A stretch of 64,000 nt of DNA, taken from contig NZ_JBFAPK010000002.1 in NCBI RefSeq assembly GCF_040676675.1, positions 569,225 to 633,224 on the forward strand. The letters run 5' to 3'. Shown here piece after piece: positions 10,001-17,273 of the stretch (within the stretch, counting starts at the first letter, position 1; each line of letters starts with the position of its first letter). This DNA is from JBFAPK01 sp040676675 (GTDB lineage Bacteria > Actinomycetota > Actinomycetes > Mycobacteriales > Micromonosporaceae). The notes beneath the pieces were generated by a model. The model saw nothing but the letters and a program-made list of their open reading frames with translations, was not told the DNA's origin and did not search any database. A program made the position numbers and the translations under genes.

Positions 10001-11177
10001 GGTTGATCGCCCCGGTCTCATAGAGTTCCACGTCTCGGGCCTCGCAGGACGGCGACCACCATTCGAACGCGTTGAACTCGGCGCCGAGGATGTGTTTGCC
10101 GAACAGAGGCGCCACGTCGAACTGGAAGTAGCTGCGGGCCAGCACGACCGGGACGTCCCAGCTGCTGTAGCCCACCTTCGCGGCGTTGTCGCCGTCGCCG
10201 AACCAGTACGACTGGCCGGCGTAGTCGCCCGGGATCCCGTACACCAGGGCCCACGCGGTGCGACCGGCATTGAAGTCGGGGTCGATTTCCAGCGGGAACT
10301 TCGCGTCCTCGGCCGTGAGCAGCTTCCGGTCCGGGATAACCGTGAGGCTGTCGGCGTCCAGCTCGACCGTCATCCCGGCCTGCCGCGAGCCGGCATCCCA
10401 CATGCGGGGCTGCCCGGCCTGGAAGACCTCCCGCCCCGCGCGGTCGACCGCGACCAACCCCGGGCCCGTACGCCGCACCGAGACCCCGGCCGTCTTCAGC
10501 CCGAAGGACAGCCTCGCCAGCCTCGGATCACGGGCCGCCGCCCGGTTCTTCACCACGAGTACCTGCCGGTAGCCCTGCGATGTCGCCCGCATCCGCAGGT
10601 CGACACCGGGCAGCACCTCGCGGTATGTGGCGGTGTCCCGGTCCAACTCCGGTCGGGGCAGCGCGCCGGGCCAGTCGAGCGCGAGCTGGTTGTCGCCGTC
10701 GGCGAGGCGGACCAGCGGGGCGTCGCCACCGCCCGAGAAGCTCACCGCCACGGCGCCGGCCGCCGGGGCCACCATACCGTCGACACCGAACCGCAACGTT
10801 GTGTCGATCGGCACCCACGAGGAGCCCTTGCGCGCCCGTACCGGCTGGGCGTGCTGCTCCATCGTGTACGTCCCGTCCGGGTTGGCGAAGACCTGCGTGG
10901 TCGGCGTGGCCAGCTCGGCGACCTCGATCCGTTGGCCACTCGCCCGCGCCTGGGCCGCTGGTGATCCCCGCCCGCCCGCGTCCTGCGAGCCGATCGCCGC
11001 GCCCGGCCCGGTCGTGACTGGCCGGCCGGACGCCGCGGCCAGCGCCTGCGGGGTCCCGACCACAACCTGACCCGCGCCCAACTGGGTTGTCAGTGCCGCG
11101 ATGACCAGCACCCTGCCAACACGACGGCCCGCCACGAGCCCACCCCCGACCGTACCAACGCTCAGACACCGGACCAC
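7032..11177 (-). CDS. Secreted DNRLRE/LamG-domain protein with cysteine-paired C-terminal repeats
   Basis: The 1,381-residue protein has a long signal peptide (hydrophobic to about residue 50, ending QALAAASG). A DNRLRE-like module lies near residues 310-440 (SYFQFDVAPLFG, ELYETGAI, WNSQPWIG). It is followed by two LamG/concanavalin-like folds near 720-910 and 920-1120 (GYWRLDG, DDVRLYDRLLSAEEIRELAN; FWPLDEGTG, DHVRLYTGARSVDEIR). The last 250 residues hold about five repeats of roughly 45 residues, ending in motifs such as CEGQHVLGELGPVYV and CEGQRVEKVLGYVVV, most with paired cysteines and similar to DUF5648-type repeats. LamG folds usually bind carbohydrate or protein. The stop overlaps the RHS start by 4 nt, so both are likely secreted together. 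Start is GTG at 11177; no strong ribosome binding site is visible, so it may lie slightly downstream. Confidence 0.82.
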   Translation of the reverse strand: MVRCLSVGTVGGGLVAGRRVGRVLVIAALTTQLGAGQVVVGTPQALAAASGRPVTTGPGAAIGSQDAGGRGSPAAQARASGQRIEVAELATPTTQVFANPDGTYTMEQHAQPVRARKGSSWVPIDTTLRFGVDGMVAPAAGAVAVSFSGGGDAPLVRLADGDNQLALDWPGALPRPELDRDTATYREVLPGVDLRMRATSQGYRQVLVVKNRAAARDPRLARLSFGLKTAGVSVRRTGPGLVAVDRAGREVFQAGQPRMWDAGSRQAGMTVELDADSLTVIPDRKLLTAEDAKFPLEIDPDFNAGRTAWALVYGIPGDYAGQSYWFGDGDNAAKVGYSSWDVPVVLARSYFQFDVAPLFGKHILGAEFNAFEWWSPSCEARDVELYETGAINPGTTWNSQPWIGQKLGSQLVAAGYDGVRCPGRSLGFPAGSAVTNSVNNRWTTTTLMLRAGGDERDPKAWKKFDPNSATLIVHFNSYPNVPAGLSAEGQACGTTPNQAYLGVTGPNLRTTASDPDGGNVAVKFEWFLRNGAKRGETTTLNQPSGTQFQIKVPDSAYKDGETLAWHAQTFDGLDWSAWSNWCEATVDRTSPDKAPMVKSTDYPERDLGGGIGRTGTFTFSANGVGDVQGYLYDLHDQPKRYVAANAVGGSATVLITPPSDGSKALWVRSQDKAGNLGPIYRYEFFVGAGTPPVGYWRLDGYQSAAEAPDGSGRGHDGTVTGIGGNPAGARWTAGRQDDALAFDGGYVATTGGPAVRTDGTFAVVAWARTDVVDDKWRTLVSEDGEQVSGFYLQVDPVEHKWNFTMLDSDSSGAPRRSAVSNLSAITGRWTHLVGTYERSTGELALYVDGVKQGRTATQSTPWPAIGPVQIGRAKFDGGSADSFKGAVDDVRLYDRLLSAEEIRELANAVTDEGFWPLDEGTGTTAGDVSGNRRDVTLHGGATWTPVAAVGDSAVRLDGRTGTLDTGVAAIRAGGSLTVSAYALLDSANDRSQALVSQDGGDSSGFALGYDGPSKHWIFALALQDRDNPPLLIVTSAEAAQPGEWTELTGVYDAAAQKLLLYVNGAIAGSTPVAPGTLFLWPMGGDVVVGRGKLNGVPVSYWGGGVDHVRLYTGARSVDEIRADYRTPPTDTPSAYTGQFSRWVDHFGDHLVSNGEIPRGYHYESPLGYPAPADAPNTRMLYSCLAGTDEFESAQADCEGQHVLGELGPVYVSAPADVPTTPLYRCRMSGDHFVSLASNCEREQVEGLLGYARIYSSLIRYRQRDGLGEHRSSAQRMPATYEPEGSLGIISRVGLPGTVALRVCQDGTDTFSSTDPGCEGKAVVETTGSIWTAPPSGMESVPLLRCQVIGSTGNVVERFDSTDAGCEGQRVEKVLGYVVVRL

Positions 11178-11761
11178 CCGACGCCGGCCAGTAGGAAATC
11201 AGAGGGCACTATCCGATGGATATCCGTTCGCTCACCGTGCGGCCGACTGGGCCCGCTCCGGCGCTGCCCCGGAACCGCGTTCCAGGGGGCAGGTGATACA
11301 GCCGGCTGACGGTCTCGGTGCGGGGCCGGCCGAGGTGGTCGCGGCAACCGACCAGCAGCGGCAGCGCGCGACGAGGGCGTTATCGACGGTGAACCTGCCG
11401 CAAACCCTCGGTGCGCAGCTCGGGCACGTCACACTGTGCGTGTCGGCCCGAGTCGGTCTTGCGGCCCTGGCCGGTGGCGAACCCCGGACCCGGCGGAGTT
11501 TCGCGGGCAGGTCGATGAGTCTCACTATCGATGACCAGGCGCTGGGTGACGTGCCGGCTGATACCGTTGCAGCCCCAATGAAGCACCGGCGATCCGAGCA
11601 CCTGCCGGCTGAGGGCGAGCATGGCCTGATAGCCGTCCACTGACCTCATCGCATATCAACTTCGGACGGCGGTACCGGTAGGGACAGCGGCTGGACGCTC
11701 GCCCGGGGAGTCCAAGCCGGCACCTATGGGGGGGTCAATGCCGGGTGGCTACGCTCGGCGC
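11178..11761. other. Intergenic region, no confident gene
   Basis: This 584-bp stretch separates the LamG gene from the Nudix gene and should hold both promoters. Several open frames exist on both strands. One on the minus strand (11232-11525) contains CPSC, CGRF and CRCW motifs that faintly suggest a decayed zinc-ribbon protein, but the frame has no ribosome binding site and breaks. Nothing is supported as a gene. Confidence 0.4.
11750..11755 (+). promoter_or_regulatory. Leaderless-type -10 element of the Nudix gene
   Basis: TACGCT ends 6 nt before the ATG at 11762, so transcription would begin at or next to the start codon. There is no ribosome binding site at normal distance. This TANNNT-to-start spacing is the usual mark of leaderless mRNAs in actinobacteria and supports the start chosen. 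Confidence 0.6.
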
Positions 11762-12211
11762 ATGTCCACAGAACCTCTACGCTGCGCCGGAGCCCTCGTC
11801 GTAGACGGCGAGAGCAGGATCTTCTTCCAGCGACGGTCTCCGCACCGGAAGCTCTTCCCTAGTGTGTGGGACATCGTCGGTGGCCACCTCGAACCGGGCG
11901 AGACCATCGAGGAAGCGTTGTGTCGGGAGGTCACCGAGGAGACCGGCTGGACTGTCTCCTCGGTGCTGGCCCCAGTCGGCGAATATCGCTACACCGGAGA
12001 CGACGACATTGAGCGAATCGAAACTGACTTCCTCGTTCGCGTCGATGGCGACCTTTCCCGGCCGCGGCTGGAGCCGGGCAAGCACACCGAGTTCCGGTGG
12101 CTCGCCGAGAACGAAATCGGGTTGCTTGACGAACACCGCGAAATCAATCACGGGCTGATCCGACGGATCGCCGAGGACGGCTTCCGCGAACTGCACTCGA
12201 TCGGTCTGTGA
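11762..12211 (+). CDS. Nudix hydrolase
   Basis: This 149-residue protein is a single Nudix domain. The Nudix box lies at residues 40-62 (GGHLEPGETIEEALCREV then TEETG) and matches G-x5-E-x7-REV-x-EE-x-G, including the metal-binding glutamates. Such enzymes hydrolyse nucleoside diphosphates linked to another group; the substrate cannot be read from the sequence. The C-terminus (RLEPGKHTEFRWLAENEIGL) fits the family of short 8-oxo-dGTPase-like proteins. Start choice rests on the -10 hexamer 6 nt upstream. In-frame ATGs at 11726 and 11738 exist, and the latter has a G-run before it, but extending to them adds only non-conserved residues. Confidence 0.88.
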   Translation: MSTEPLRCAGALVVDGESRIFFQRRSPHRKLFPSVWDIVGGHLEPGETIEEALCREVTEETGWTVSSVLAPVGEYRYTGDDDIERIETDFLVRVDGDLSRPRLEPGKHTEFRWLAENEIGLLDEHREINHGLIRRIAEDGFRELHSIGL

Positions 12212-12386
12212 CCGGCCTCGTCCCGCTCACGCCGTGCCAGGCTCTCGGCCGTTCGGTACCGAAGGATCGTCGTCGGTTGCGCGTGCCACGCCCTTCGACG
12301 CCGAACTCTCAGGCACAGCGTCTGGTAATCACCATGGTTCTCCATAAGCTCGTTGACGCCGACCAACCTGTCCCTGCGGACGGTGT

Positions 12387-12560
12387 CTACGGTGTCGTTT
12401 TCCCGGCGTACGACAGTCCTCCGCCGAAGCCCAGCAGCAGCACCGGTGCACCGGGCTGCAACTCGCCGCGCTCCAGCAGTTTTGACAGCGCGACCGGGAT
12501 ACTGGCCGCCGAGGTGTTGCCCGATTCGGTGACGTCGCGGGCGACGTCGCCCGGCCCTGA
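12387..12560 (-). pseudogene. C-terminal fragment of a FabH-like 3-oxoacyl-ACP synthase III
   Basis: In one minus-strand frame, 57 residues read GDVARDVTESGNTSAASIPV, then ALSKLLERGEL and VLLLGFGGGLSYAGKTTP, ending at a TAG at 12387-12389. This is the classic KAS III C-terminus: the NTSAAS segment holds the catalytic Asn and GFGGGLSYAG is the terminal glycine loop. The rest of the gene, including the active-site Cys and His, is missing. The IS630 fragment starts about 50 bp upstream, so loss of the N-terminal part probably came with that rearrangement. Confidence 0.75.
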
Positions 12561-12609
12561 CGGTCCCGGATGGTCTGGAAGAGCGCGTCCTCGGCACTGG
12601 CGGCGACGG

Positions 12610-12807
12610 GGGCTGTCGCAGTCGCCGGTGGTGCGGATTCACCACACGTTCGGGTTGCAGCCGTGGCGGGCCGAGTCGTTCAAGCCGTCGGCCGACCCGT
12701 CGTGCGTGGACAGGGTCCGCGATGTGATGGGCCTGTACCTCGATCCGCCTGAGCGGGCTCTGGTGCCCTGTGTTGACGAGAAGTCCCAGGTTGACGAGAA
12801 GTCCCAG
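12610..12807 (+). pseudogene. Fragment of an IS630-family transposase
   Basis: The frame reads GLSQSPVVRIHHTFGLQPWR, then SFKPSADPSCVDRVRDVMGL and YLDPPERALVPCVDEKSQ. This matches the region of IS630 transposases that joins the helix-turn-helix to the first catalytic Asp (VDEKSQ, in most members LCVDEKSQIQAL). Both ends are missing and no terminal repeats were found. The fragment lies antisense to the 3' end of the IclR gene and supplies that gene's last codons. Confidence 0.8.
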
Positions 12808-13549
12808 ATTCGGTCAATCTCGCTTCGATCATCTGCGTGACGAGCCGCGTGGCGTGGGCTGCGCGGGGCACGTCGAATGTGTCGGCGGGGCCGGTCAGGG
12901 TCACCGCGGCTACGGGATGTCCGGCGGTACGCACGGGTGCGGCGACGCCGGTCATCCCGGTCTGGAACTCACCCCGGTCCACGGCATACCCGCGGCGTCG
13001 GGTCGCCCGCAACTCCGCGTACAGGCGCGGCCGATCGGTGATCGTCGCCGGGGTGCGCGCGGTCAGCGGCACTCGGTCGAGGATGGTGTCGACCCGCTCG
13101 GGCGGGCAGAACGCGAGGAGCGCCTTGCCCGCCCCGGTGCAGTGCGGCGGGAACCGACCGGCGACCTGCGTGTCCAGCCGGGGCCGGCGGTGGGAGGCGA
13201 CCTTGGCCAGGTAGGTCACCGCGTCGCCGTCCAGCACGGCGAGTTGCGCCGTGCAGCCCAGGGCGCCGTGCAGGTCGGCCAGGTACGGGCCGGCGGCGTC
13301 CAGCAGAGTGATGCCGGCTTGCCCGGCCAGGGTACCGAGCTCGAACAGCCGCAACCCCAGCCGCAGGCCCTCGGGCCCCTCGGTGAGCAGCCGCTGGGCA
13401 TGCAGCGTAGCGACGATCCGGTTGACCGTCGCCTGGGGCAGACCGGTCGCTCGGGCCAGGTCCCGACGACTGATGGCACCGTCCTGGGCGACGGCGTCCA
13501 GCAGGGCCATTACCCGGCCGATCATCGAGGTAGGCGACTCGCGACTCAC
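12680..13549 (-). CDS. IclR-family transcriptional regulator with a replaced C-terminus
   Basis: The protein has an N-terminal winged helix-turn-helix (residues 8-62, ISRRDLARATGLPQATVNRI) and an IclR effector domain (residues 75-245, with GRFPPHCTGAGKALLAF and AVDRGEFQTGMTGVAAPVR). Normal IclR proteins end soon after the helix QMIEARL. Here the frame runs on for about 40 Arg/Pro/Gly-rich residues read from the antisense strand of the IS630 fragment, so the natural stop has been lost (289 residues against about 250). The core is complete and may still work. Start is GTG at 13549. It is divergent from the SDR gene with a 74-bp gap, so that gene is the likely target. The ligand is unknown. Confidence 0.85.
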   Translation of the reverse strand: MSRESPTSMIGRVMALLDAVAQDGAISRRDLARATGLPQATVNRIVATLHAQRLLTEGPEGLRLGLRLFELGTLAGQAGITLLDAAGPYLADLHGALGCTAQLAVLDGDAVTYLAKVASHRRPRLDTQVAGRFPPHCTGAGKALLAFCPPERVDTILDRVPLTARTPATITDRPRLYAELRATRRRGYAVDRGEFQTGMTGVAAPVRTAGHPVAAVTLTGPADTFDVPRAAHATRLVTQMIEARLTESGTSRQPGTSRQHRAPEPAQADRGTGPSHRGPCPRTTGRPTA

Positions 13550-13591
13550 TCAGTGATTCTGCACTCGTAGGGCCGCTGCCACGACCCGTAC

Positions 13592-13607
13592 GGTCACCCG
13601 GGCGACC
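13592..13607. promoter_or_regulatory. Candidate operator between IclR and SDR genes
   Basis: GGTCACCCGGGCGACC is a 16-bp near-perfect palindrome (one mismatched pair) just upstream of the SDR ribosome binding site. Its position in the divergent gap fits an IclR-family site, though a palindrome with this GC content could arise by chance. Confidence 0.3.
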
Positions 13608-13623
13608 ACGAAAGGACCCACGA

Positions 13624-14373
13624 ATGAGCACCTCGGCCGTGTACGTCATCACCGGTGGCACCCGCGGGATCGGCGCGGGCGTTGCCCGGCAGCTGGCCGG
13701 CGTTCCCGGACGCGCGTTGCTGCTCGGCTATCGCGGCAACCACGACCGCGCCCGCCAGGTCGTCGCCGACCTCGACCGGCCGGACAGCCCGGTGCGGGCA
13801 CTGCCCTGCGACGTCAGCGATCCGGCTCAGGTGAAAGACCTGTTCACGTCCGCCGACGCGATAGGCCCGCTGGCCGGACTGGTCAACAGCGCCGGCATCC
13901 TCGAACAGCAGTGCACCTTCGACCAGATCACCCCGGACCGGTGGGCCCGGATCCTCAGCGTCAACGTCATCGGCCTCGCCACCTGCTGCCGCGAGGCGGT
14001 GGTGCGGATGCGCGACAGCCCGCTACCGGACCGGGCGATCGTCAACATCTCCTCCAAGGCCGCGGACCTGGGCGCGGCGGGCGAGTACGTGGACTACGCC
14101 GCCAGCAAGGCAGCCGTGGACACCCTGACCCGGGGCTTGGCGCTTGAGGTGGCTCGCTACGGCATCCGGGTGACCAGCGTGCGCCCCGGAATCATCGACA
14201 CCGAGATCCATGCCACCGGCGGCGACCCCGAGCGTGCTCACCGGCTGGGACCTCAGCAGCCGCTTGGTCGGGCCGGTACTGTCGACGACGTCGCGAGGGC
14301 CGTGGCCTGGCTGCTGTCGTCCAACGCCGGCTTCGTCACCGGTACCACCCTCGACGTCACCGGCGGACGCTGA
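13624..14373 (+). CDS. SDR-family NAD(P)-dependent oxidoreductase
   Basis: This 249-residue classical short-chain dehydrogenase has the cofactor motif TGGTRGIG at residues 10-17, NSAG at 88-91, the catalytic serine region NISSK near 141-145 and YAASK at 158-162 (Tyr158, Lys162). The C-terminal VTGTTLDVTGGR is typical of FabG-like enzymes that reduce ketones or oxidise sugar alcohols. After the first GG strand the residues (GYRGNHDRA) resemble NADP-preferring members, which is inference. A GAAAGGA ribosome binding site precedes the ATG. It is divergent from the IclR gene and 31 nt upstream of the PQ-loop gene, likely its operon partner. The substrate is unknown. Confidence 0.88.
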   Translation: MSTSAVYVITGGTRGIGAGVARQLAGVPGRALLLGYRGNHDRARQVVADLDRPDSPVRALPCDVSDPAQVKDLFTSADAIGPLAGLVNSAGILEQQCTFDQITPDRWARILSVNVIGLATCCREAVVRMRDSPLPDRAIVNISSKAADLGAAGEYVDYAASKAAVDTLTRGLALEVARYGIRVTSVRPGIIDTEIHATGGDPERAHRLGPQQPLGRAGTVDDVARAVAWLLSSNAGFVTGTTLDVTGGR

Positions 14374-14404
14374 CCAGCTACCGCACCCGCCCCAGGGACC
14401 GGTC

Positions 14405-15013
14405 ATGACACGGGAGATAGTGATTCTGGCCAGCGCCACCGGCACGGCGCTGAACGCGGTCTACGTTTGGCCCCAGGTCACCCGGGCAGCCCGGACCACG
14501 GCGGGACTGGCCACCGGTACCGTACTGCTCGGCTGCACGGCCCGGCTCGCCTGGACCTGTTACGCAGTCATCCAGCACGACCCGGGACTGTTGGCCGGGC
14601 AGACGCCACCGGCGCTGGCCTTCCTCACCCTCGCCGTCTTGGTGATCGTCCGCCAGCCCGCCCGCAGAACCCGCGTGGTGACCGCACTCGCCCTGGGCAG
14701 CGCCGCGACCCTCGCCGCGGCGTGGTACCCACCGCTGCTGGCCACCATAGCGATCGCCACCGCCGCCGTGACCGCCGTGCCGCAACTGTTCGGGCCATTC
14801 ACCCCAGGCGCCGCCGCGGGCGTGTCAGGGCACACGTACGCCTTGGCCGCCACCGCGAGCGCCATCTGGCTCAGCTACGGGCTTCTTACCGCGAACCCGA
14901 CCGTCTACCTGACCCACGCCCTGATCCTGCCCACCAGCGTCCTCGTCGCGATCCGGATCCGACTCGCCCGCCGCCGAGGACCACCGCTGTCACCAGCGCT
15001 ATCGCTTAGCTAG
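14405..15013 (+). CDS. PQ-loop (SWEET-like) membrane protein
   Basis: The 202-residue protein is almost all hydrophobic, with six or seven predicted membrane helices. Two PQ motifs occur in matching positions, VWPQVTRA (residues 21-28) and AVPQLFGPF (124-132), which divides the protein into two three-helix halves as in SWEET and other PQ-loop transporters. Known relatives move sugars or amino acids. A weak AGGGA lies 6 nt before the ATG. The gap after the SDR gene is 31 nt, so a small IclR-controlled unit of transporter plus dehydrogenase for an unidentified, perhaps sugar-like, substrate is plausible but unproven. Confidence 0.7.
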   Translation: MTREIVILASATGTALNAVYVWPQVTRAARTTAGLATGTVLLGCTARLAWTCYAVIQHDPGLLAGQTPPALAFLTLAVLVIVRQPARRTRVVTALALGSAATLAAAWYPPLLATIAIATAAVTAVPQLFGPFTPGAAAGVSGHTYALAATASAIWLSYGLLTANPTVYLTHALILPTSVLVAIRIRLARRRGPPLSPALSLS

Positions 15014-15022
15014 CACGGGCCG

Positions 15023-15412
15023 TCAGTACCAGGACATCGTCATACCCGCGTCCGCGCGAACGGCCGCGTTGTACGTCTCCTTGAGGTCGGCGAAATACAG
15101 CCTGAAGTACTCCTCGTCGTCGCCATTGACGTTCTCGGTCGTTCGTAGGCCCGTCATGAACTGCTCGACAGTGACGGACGAAAGGCGCCCCCAAAAGGCC
15201 CTGACCTGCTCGGGGGTGAGCCGGCCCACGCATCCTTCCTCCGCCCCCTCGGCGTCGACGCCGTCCGGACCCCCCACCCCGTGAACGATCTCGTCGCCGT
15301 CGAGCCCCAGTGCCTCCAGCCCTACGCGGAGGTAGTACGCGCTCTCGTCGAGGTCGTAGCTACCAAGCTTCTTTCCGTCCCTGACGACGTCGATGTAGAT
15401 GCAGACCCCCAC
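15023..15412 (-). CDS. Hypothetical acidic protein
   Basis: The gene encodes 129 residues from a GTG at 15412, chosen because GGGAGG lies 6 nt upstream and the region before it is non-conserved. The protein begins MGVCIYIDVVRDGKKLGSYD and is acidic, with a mixed alpha/beta look and no signal peptide or membrane segment. The middle (GVGGPDGVDAEGAEE) is probably a loop. I do not recognise the family. It is convergent with the PQ-loop gene, the two stops being only about 10 bp apart. Confidence 0.6.
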   Translation of the reverse strand: MGVCIYIDVVRDGKKLGSYDLDESAYYLRVGLEALGLDGDEIVHGVGGPDGVDAEGAEEGCVGRLTPEQVRAFWGRLSSVTVEQFMTGLRTTENVNGDDEEYFRLYFADLKETYNAAVRADAGMTMSWY

Positions 15413-15672
15413 GATCGCCTCCCTCGTACACCGTGACCTGACCTTCGGCCAGCATAAATGTGTGTGGATCTTCGGGGTGACCGGTACGTGGCACGGCCGC
15501 GCGACAGTGGGCGGTTCGTCGATGCCCGCTCCGAGCGGCCGGATTGGGAGAAGTCCCCGCCCTGTGCTGGTCAACCTAGGCGGCGAGCACCCCGAGCCCG
15601 AGCCCGAGCCCGACGATCCCACCACCAACGCAGACTCGGCCACCACACCAAGCGAAAGATCAAGGGACGTTG

Positions 15673-15915
15673 GAGTATTGGAGCAAACGATCTTCCGCGA
15701 CAGGCCACTTCCGCACCAAGGCCCGCCGCTACTGCATCACCTTCCAATTCCTGCGGGACGCCCGCGTCACCATCCGCCGCGACGAGGACCAGGCCGCCAG
15801 GCAATCCGAAATCCGCGTTGTCGACCCCCCGACGGCGCCACCCTCGTCGTCGGCCCGCTCACATTCGCCGGAATCGGCTGGCACACCACCGGAGATGCCC
15901 CCCAGCACCGCCGCC
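15673..15915 (+). pseudogene. C-terminal remnant of a RepSA-type replication initiator
   Basis: One frame reads GHFRTKARRYCITFQFLRDA, then RVTIRRDEDQAAR; after a frameshift near 15835 a second frame reads ATLVVGPLTFAGIGWHTTGD. This matches the C-terminal signature of the RepSA/pSAM2-type initiators of actinomycete integrative elements and plasmids (GHF-TKSRRYS, then W-Y-G-GH-T-GE). The N-terminal catalytic part is absent and no integrase, excisionase or tra gene remains nearby, so this is the trace of a lost element. It ends almost at the stop of the MFS gene. Confidence 0.65.
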
Positions 15916-15933
15916 GCCTGGCGCTGGCGCTGT

Positions 15934-17190
15934 TCATCGTGCCGTCGGTACGGAGGTGGCGACACGGCCACGCCGGGCACACGCCACGACGACGAGCATC
16001 GCGACCGCGGCCAGCATGGCCCAGTACAACGGCTCCAAGCCGTGCCGGGACAACGCCGTGAACAACGTGCCGCCGGAGAACGAGCCTAACGGTTCGCCGA
16101 CGGCCATCGCGATCTGCAACAGGACAAACGCCTCGATCACGGGACGGCTGCCCGAGATTTCGGCGAACGCGGTGCTGACGAACGGCGTGAAGAACGTTTC
16201 CGCGATCGAGAACACCACGACGGCCACGAAACAGCCCGCAATCAAGGCACCAAGACCGGCCATGGACGCGAACGCGGCCGCGAAGATGCCGACGCCGATC
16301 AACAGGAATCGCGTCGGCGGCATTCCGGTGTCCAATCGGCGATTGGCGTGTGCGGAAACCGGAATCTGTACCAGCACGACGAGTACCGCGTTGGCGGTGA
16401 AGAACGACGAACGCAACAACGGCGACGTGGTGATCGAGCTGATGTGCAATGTCAGCGCCGAGAATAACTGTCCATAGAGGAACCACCCGGCAACGGTGAT
16501 CGCCATCACTGTGCGCACCTGCGGTTCGGTGACGATGGAGCGGATGGCACCCAGCACCGTCGCCTTCCGCTCGTCGTTGTCGCCCGCGCGCACACCGGCC
16601 GGTACGGCGAACGCGACGGCGACGGCGCCGATCGCGTACAGCGCCGCCGGCACCAGTACGGTCAGGCCGTGTCGGTCGCTGCTGAACAGCAGGTTCGCCG
16701 CGATCGGGCCGACGGCCGCGGCGACGTTGACGGCGACCTGCACCGCGGAGAACGCCGTGTTGCGAGCCGCGGCCGAGGGCAGTGCCAGCGCGATGTACGT
16801 GCGCGCCATCAGCGTGTTCACACTGATCCCGGTGCCCGCGAGCGCGAGGCAGACCAGCGTGGGCACCGGACCGGACGCGACCGCCAGCAGGCCGAACCCG
16901 ATGGCCGGGATGAGCAGTCCGCCCGCTGTGGCCGCGCGGATGGTCAGCGTGCGCAGAATGCCGCCGAGCAGCAGGCAGGCCACCCGGACGGAGAACGCCA
17001 ACGTGAACAGCGCGGTGCCGACGAACCAGGCGGACGAGTGCCGCGCCTCCGCGAACAGCAGCGGAAGCGTGGGCAGCAGGGTGTAGTAGCCAAGATTGGC
17101 TACCAGATAGTTCAGAAAGACAGCGGTACTGACTTTTCTGACCTCACCACGCTCGACTGGCTCGATGACCTTGTACGTGTTACTCGCCAC
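15934..17190 (-). CDS. MFS transporter
   Basis: The 418-residue protein has about twelve hydrophobic helices with no large soluble domain, and the conserved-loop arrangement of drug/metabolite exporters of the major facilitator superfamily. GTG at 17190 was chosen because AGGGG lies about 9 nt upstream; a longer frame adds a non-membrane stretch that overlaps the intergenic promoter. It is divergent from the MocR gene with an 83-bp gap. With that regulator and the ATP-grasp gene it looks like the export part of a small biosynthetic locus. Confidence 0.82.
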   Translation of the reverse strand: MASNTYKVIEPVERGEVRKVSTAVFLNYLVANLGYYTLLPTLPLLFAEARHSSAWFVGTALFTLAFSVRVACLLLGGILRTLTIRAATAGGLLIPAIGFGLLAVASGPVPTLVCLALAGTGISVNTLMARTYIALALPSAAARNTAFSAVQVAVNVAAAVGPIAANLLFSSDRHGLTVLVPAALYAIGAVAVAFAVPAGVRAGDNDERKATVLGAIRSIVTEPQVRTVMAITVAGWFLYGQLFSALTLHISSITTSPLLRSSFFTANAVLVVLVQIPVSAHANRRLDTGMPPTRFLLIGVGIFAAAFASMAGLGALIAGCFVAVVVFSIAETFFTPFVSTAFAEISGSRPVIEAFVLLQIAMAVGEPLGSFSGGTLFTALSRHGLEPLYWAMLAAVAMLVVVACARRGRVATSVPTAR

Positions 17191-17254
17191 CCGACTCGCC
17201 CCTAATCGCCTGTTTTGCCGGCACGGAACAAGCAGCATATCGAGCAGGTGGCCG

Positions 17255-17260
17255 TACACT
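17255..17260 (+). promoter_or_regulatory. -10 element of the MocR gene
   Basis: TACACT lies 13 nt before the GTG at 17274, giving a 5' leader of about 6 nt. The 83-bp gap must also carry the MFS promoter on the other strand, so a MocR protein bound here could control both. Confidence 0.5.
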
Positions 17261-17273
17261 ATGCTCCAGTTTT

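Noticed and set aside
11101..11643. Plus-strand gene in the 11.2-11.8 kb gap
   Set aside because: It overlaps the LamG signal-peptide codons, has no ribosome binding site and has no protein character.
12208..12840. A 210-residue plus-strand gene after the Nudix gene
   Set aside because: Only residues 135-200 match a known family (IS630); the front part is antisense to the fabH remnant.
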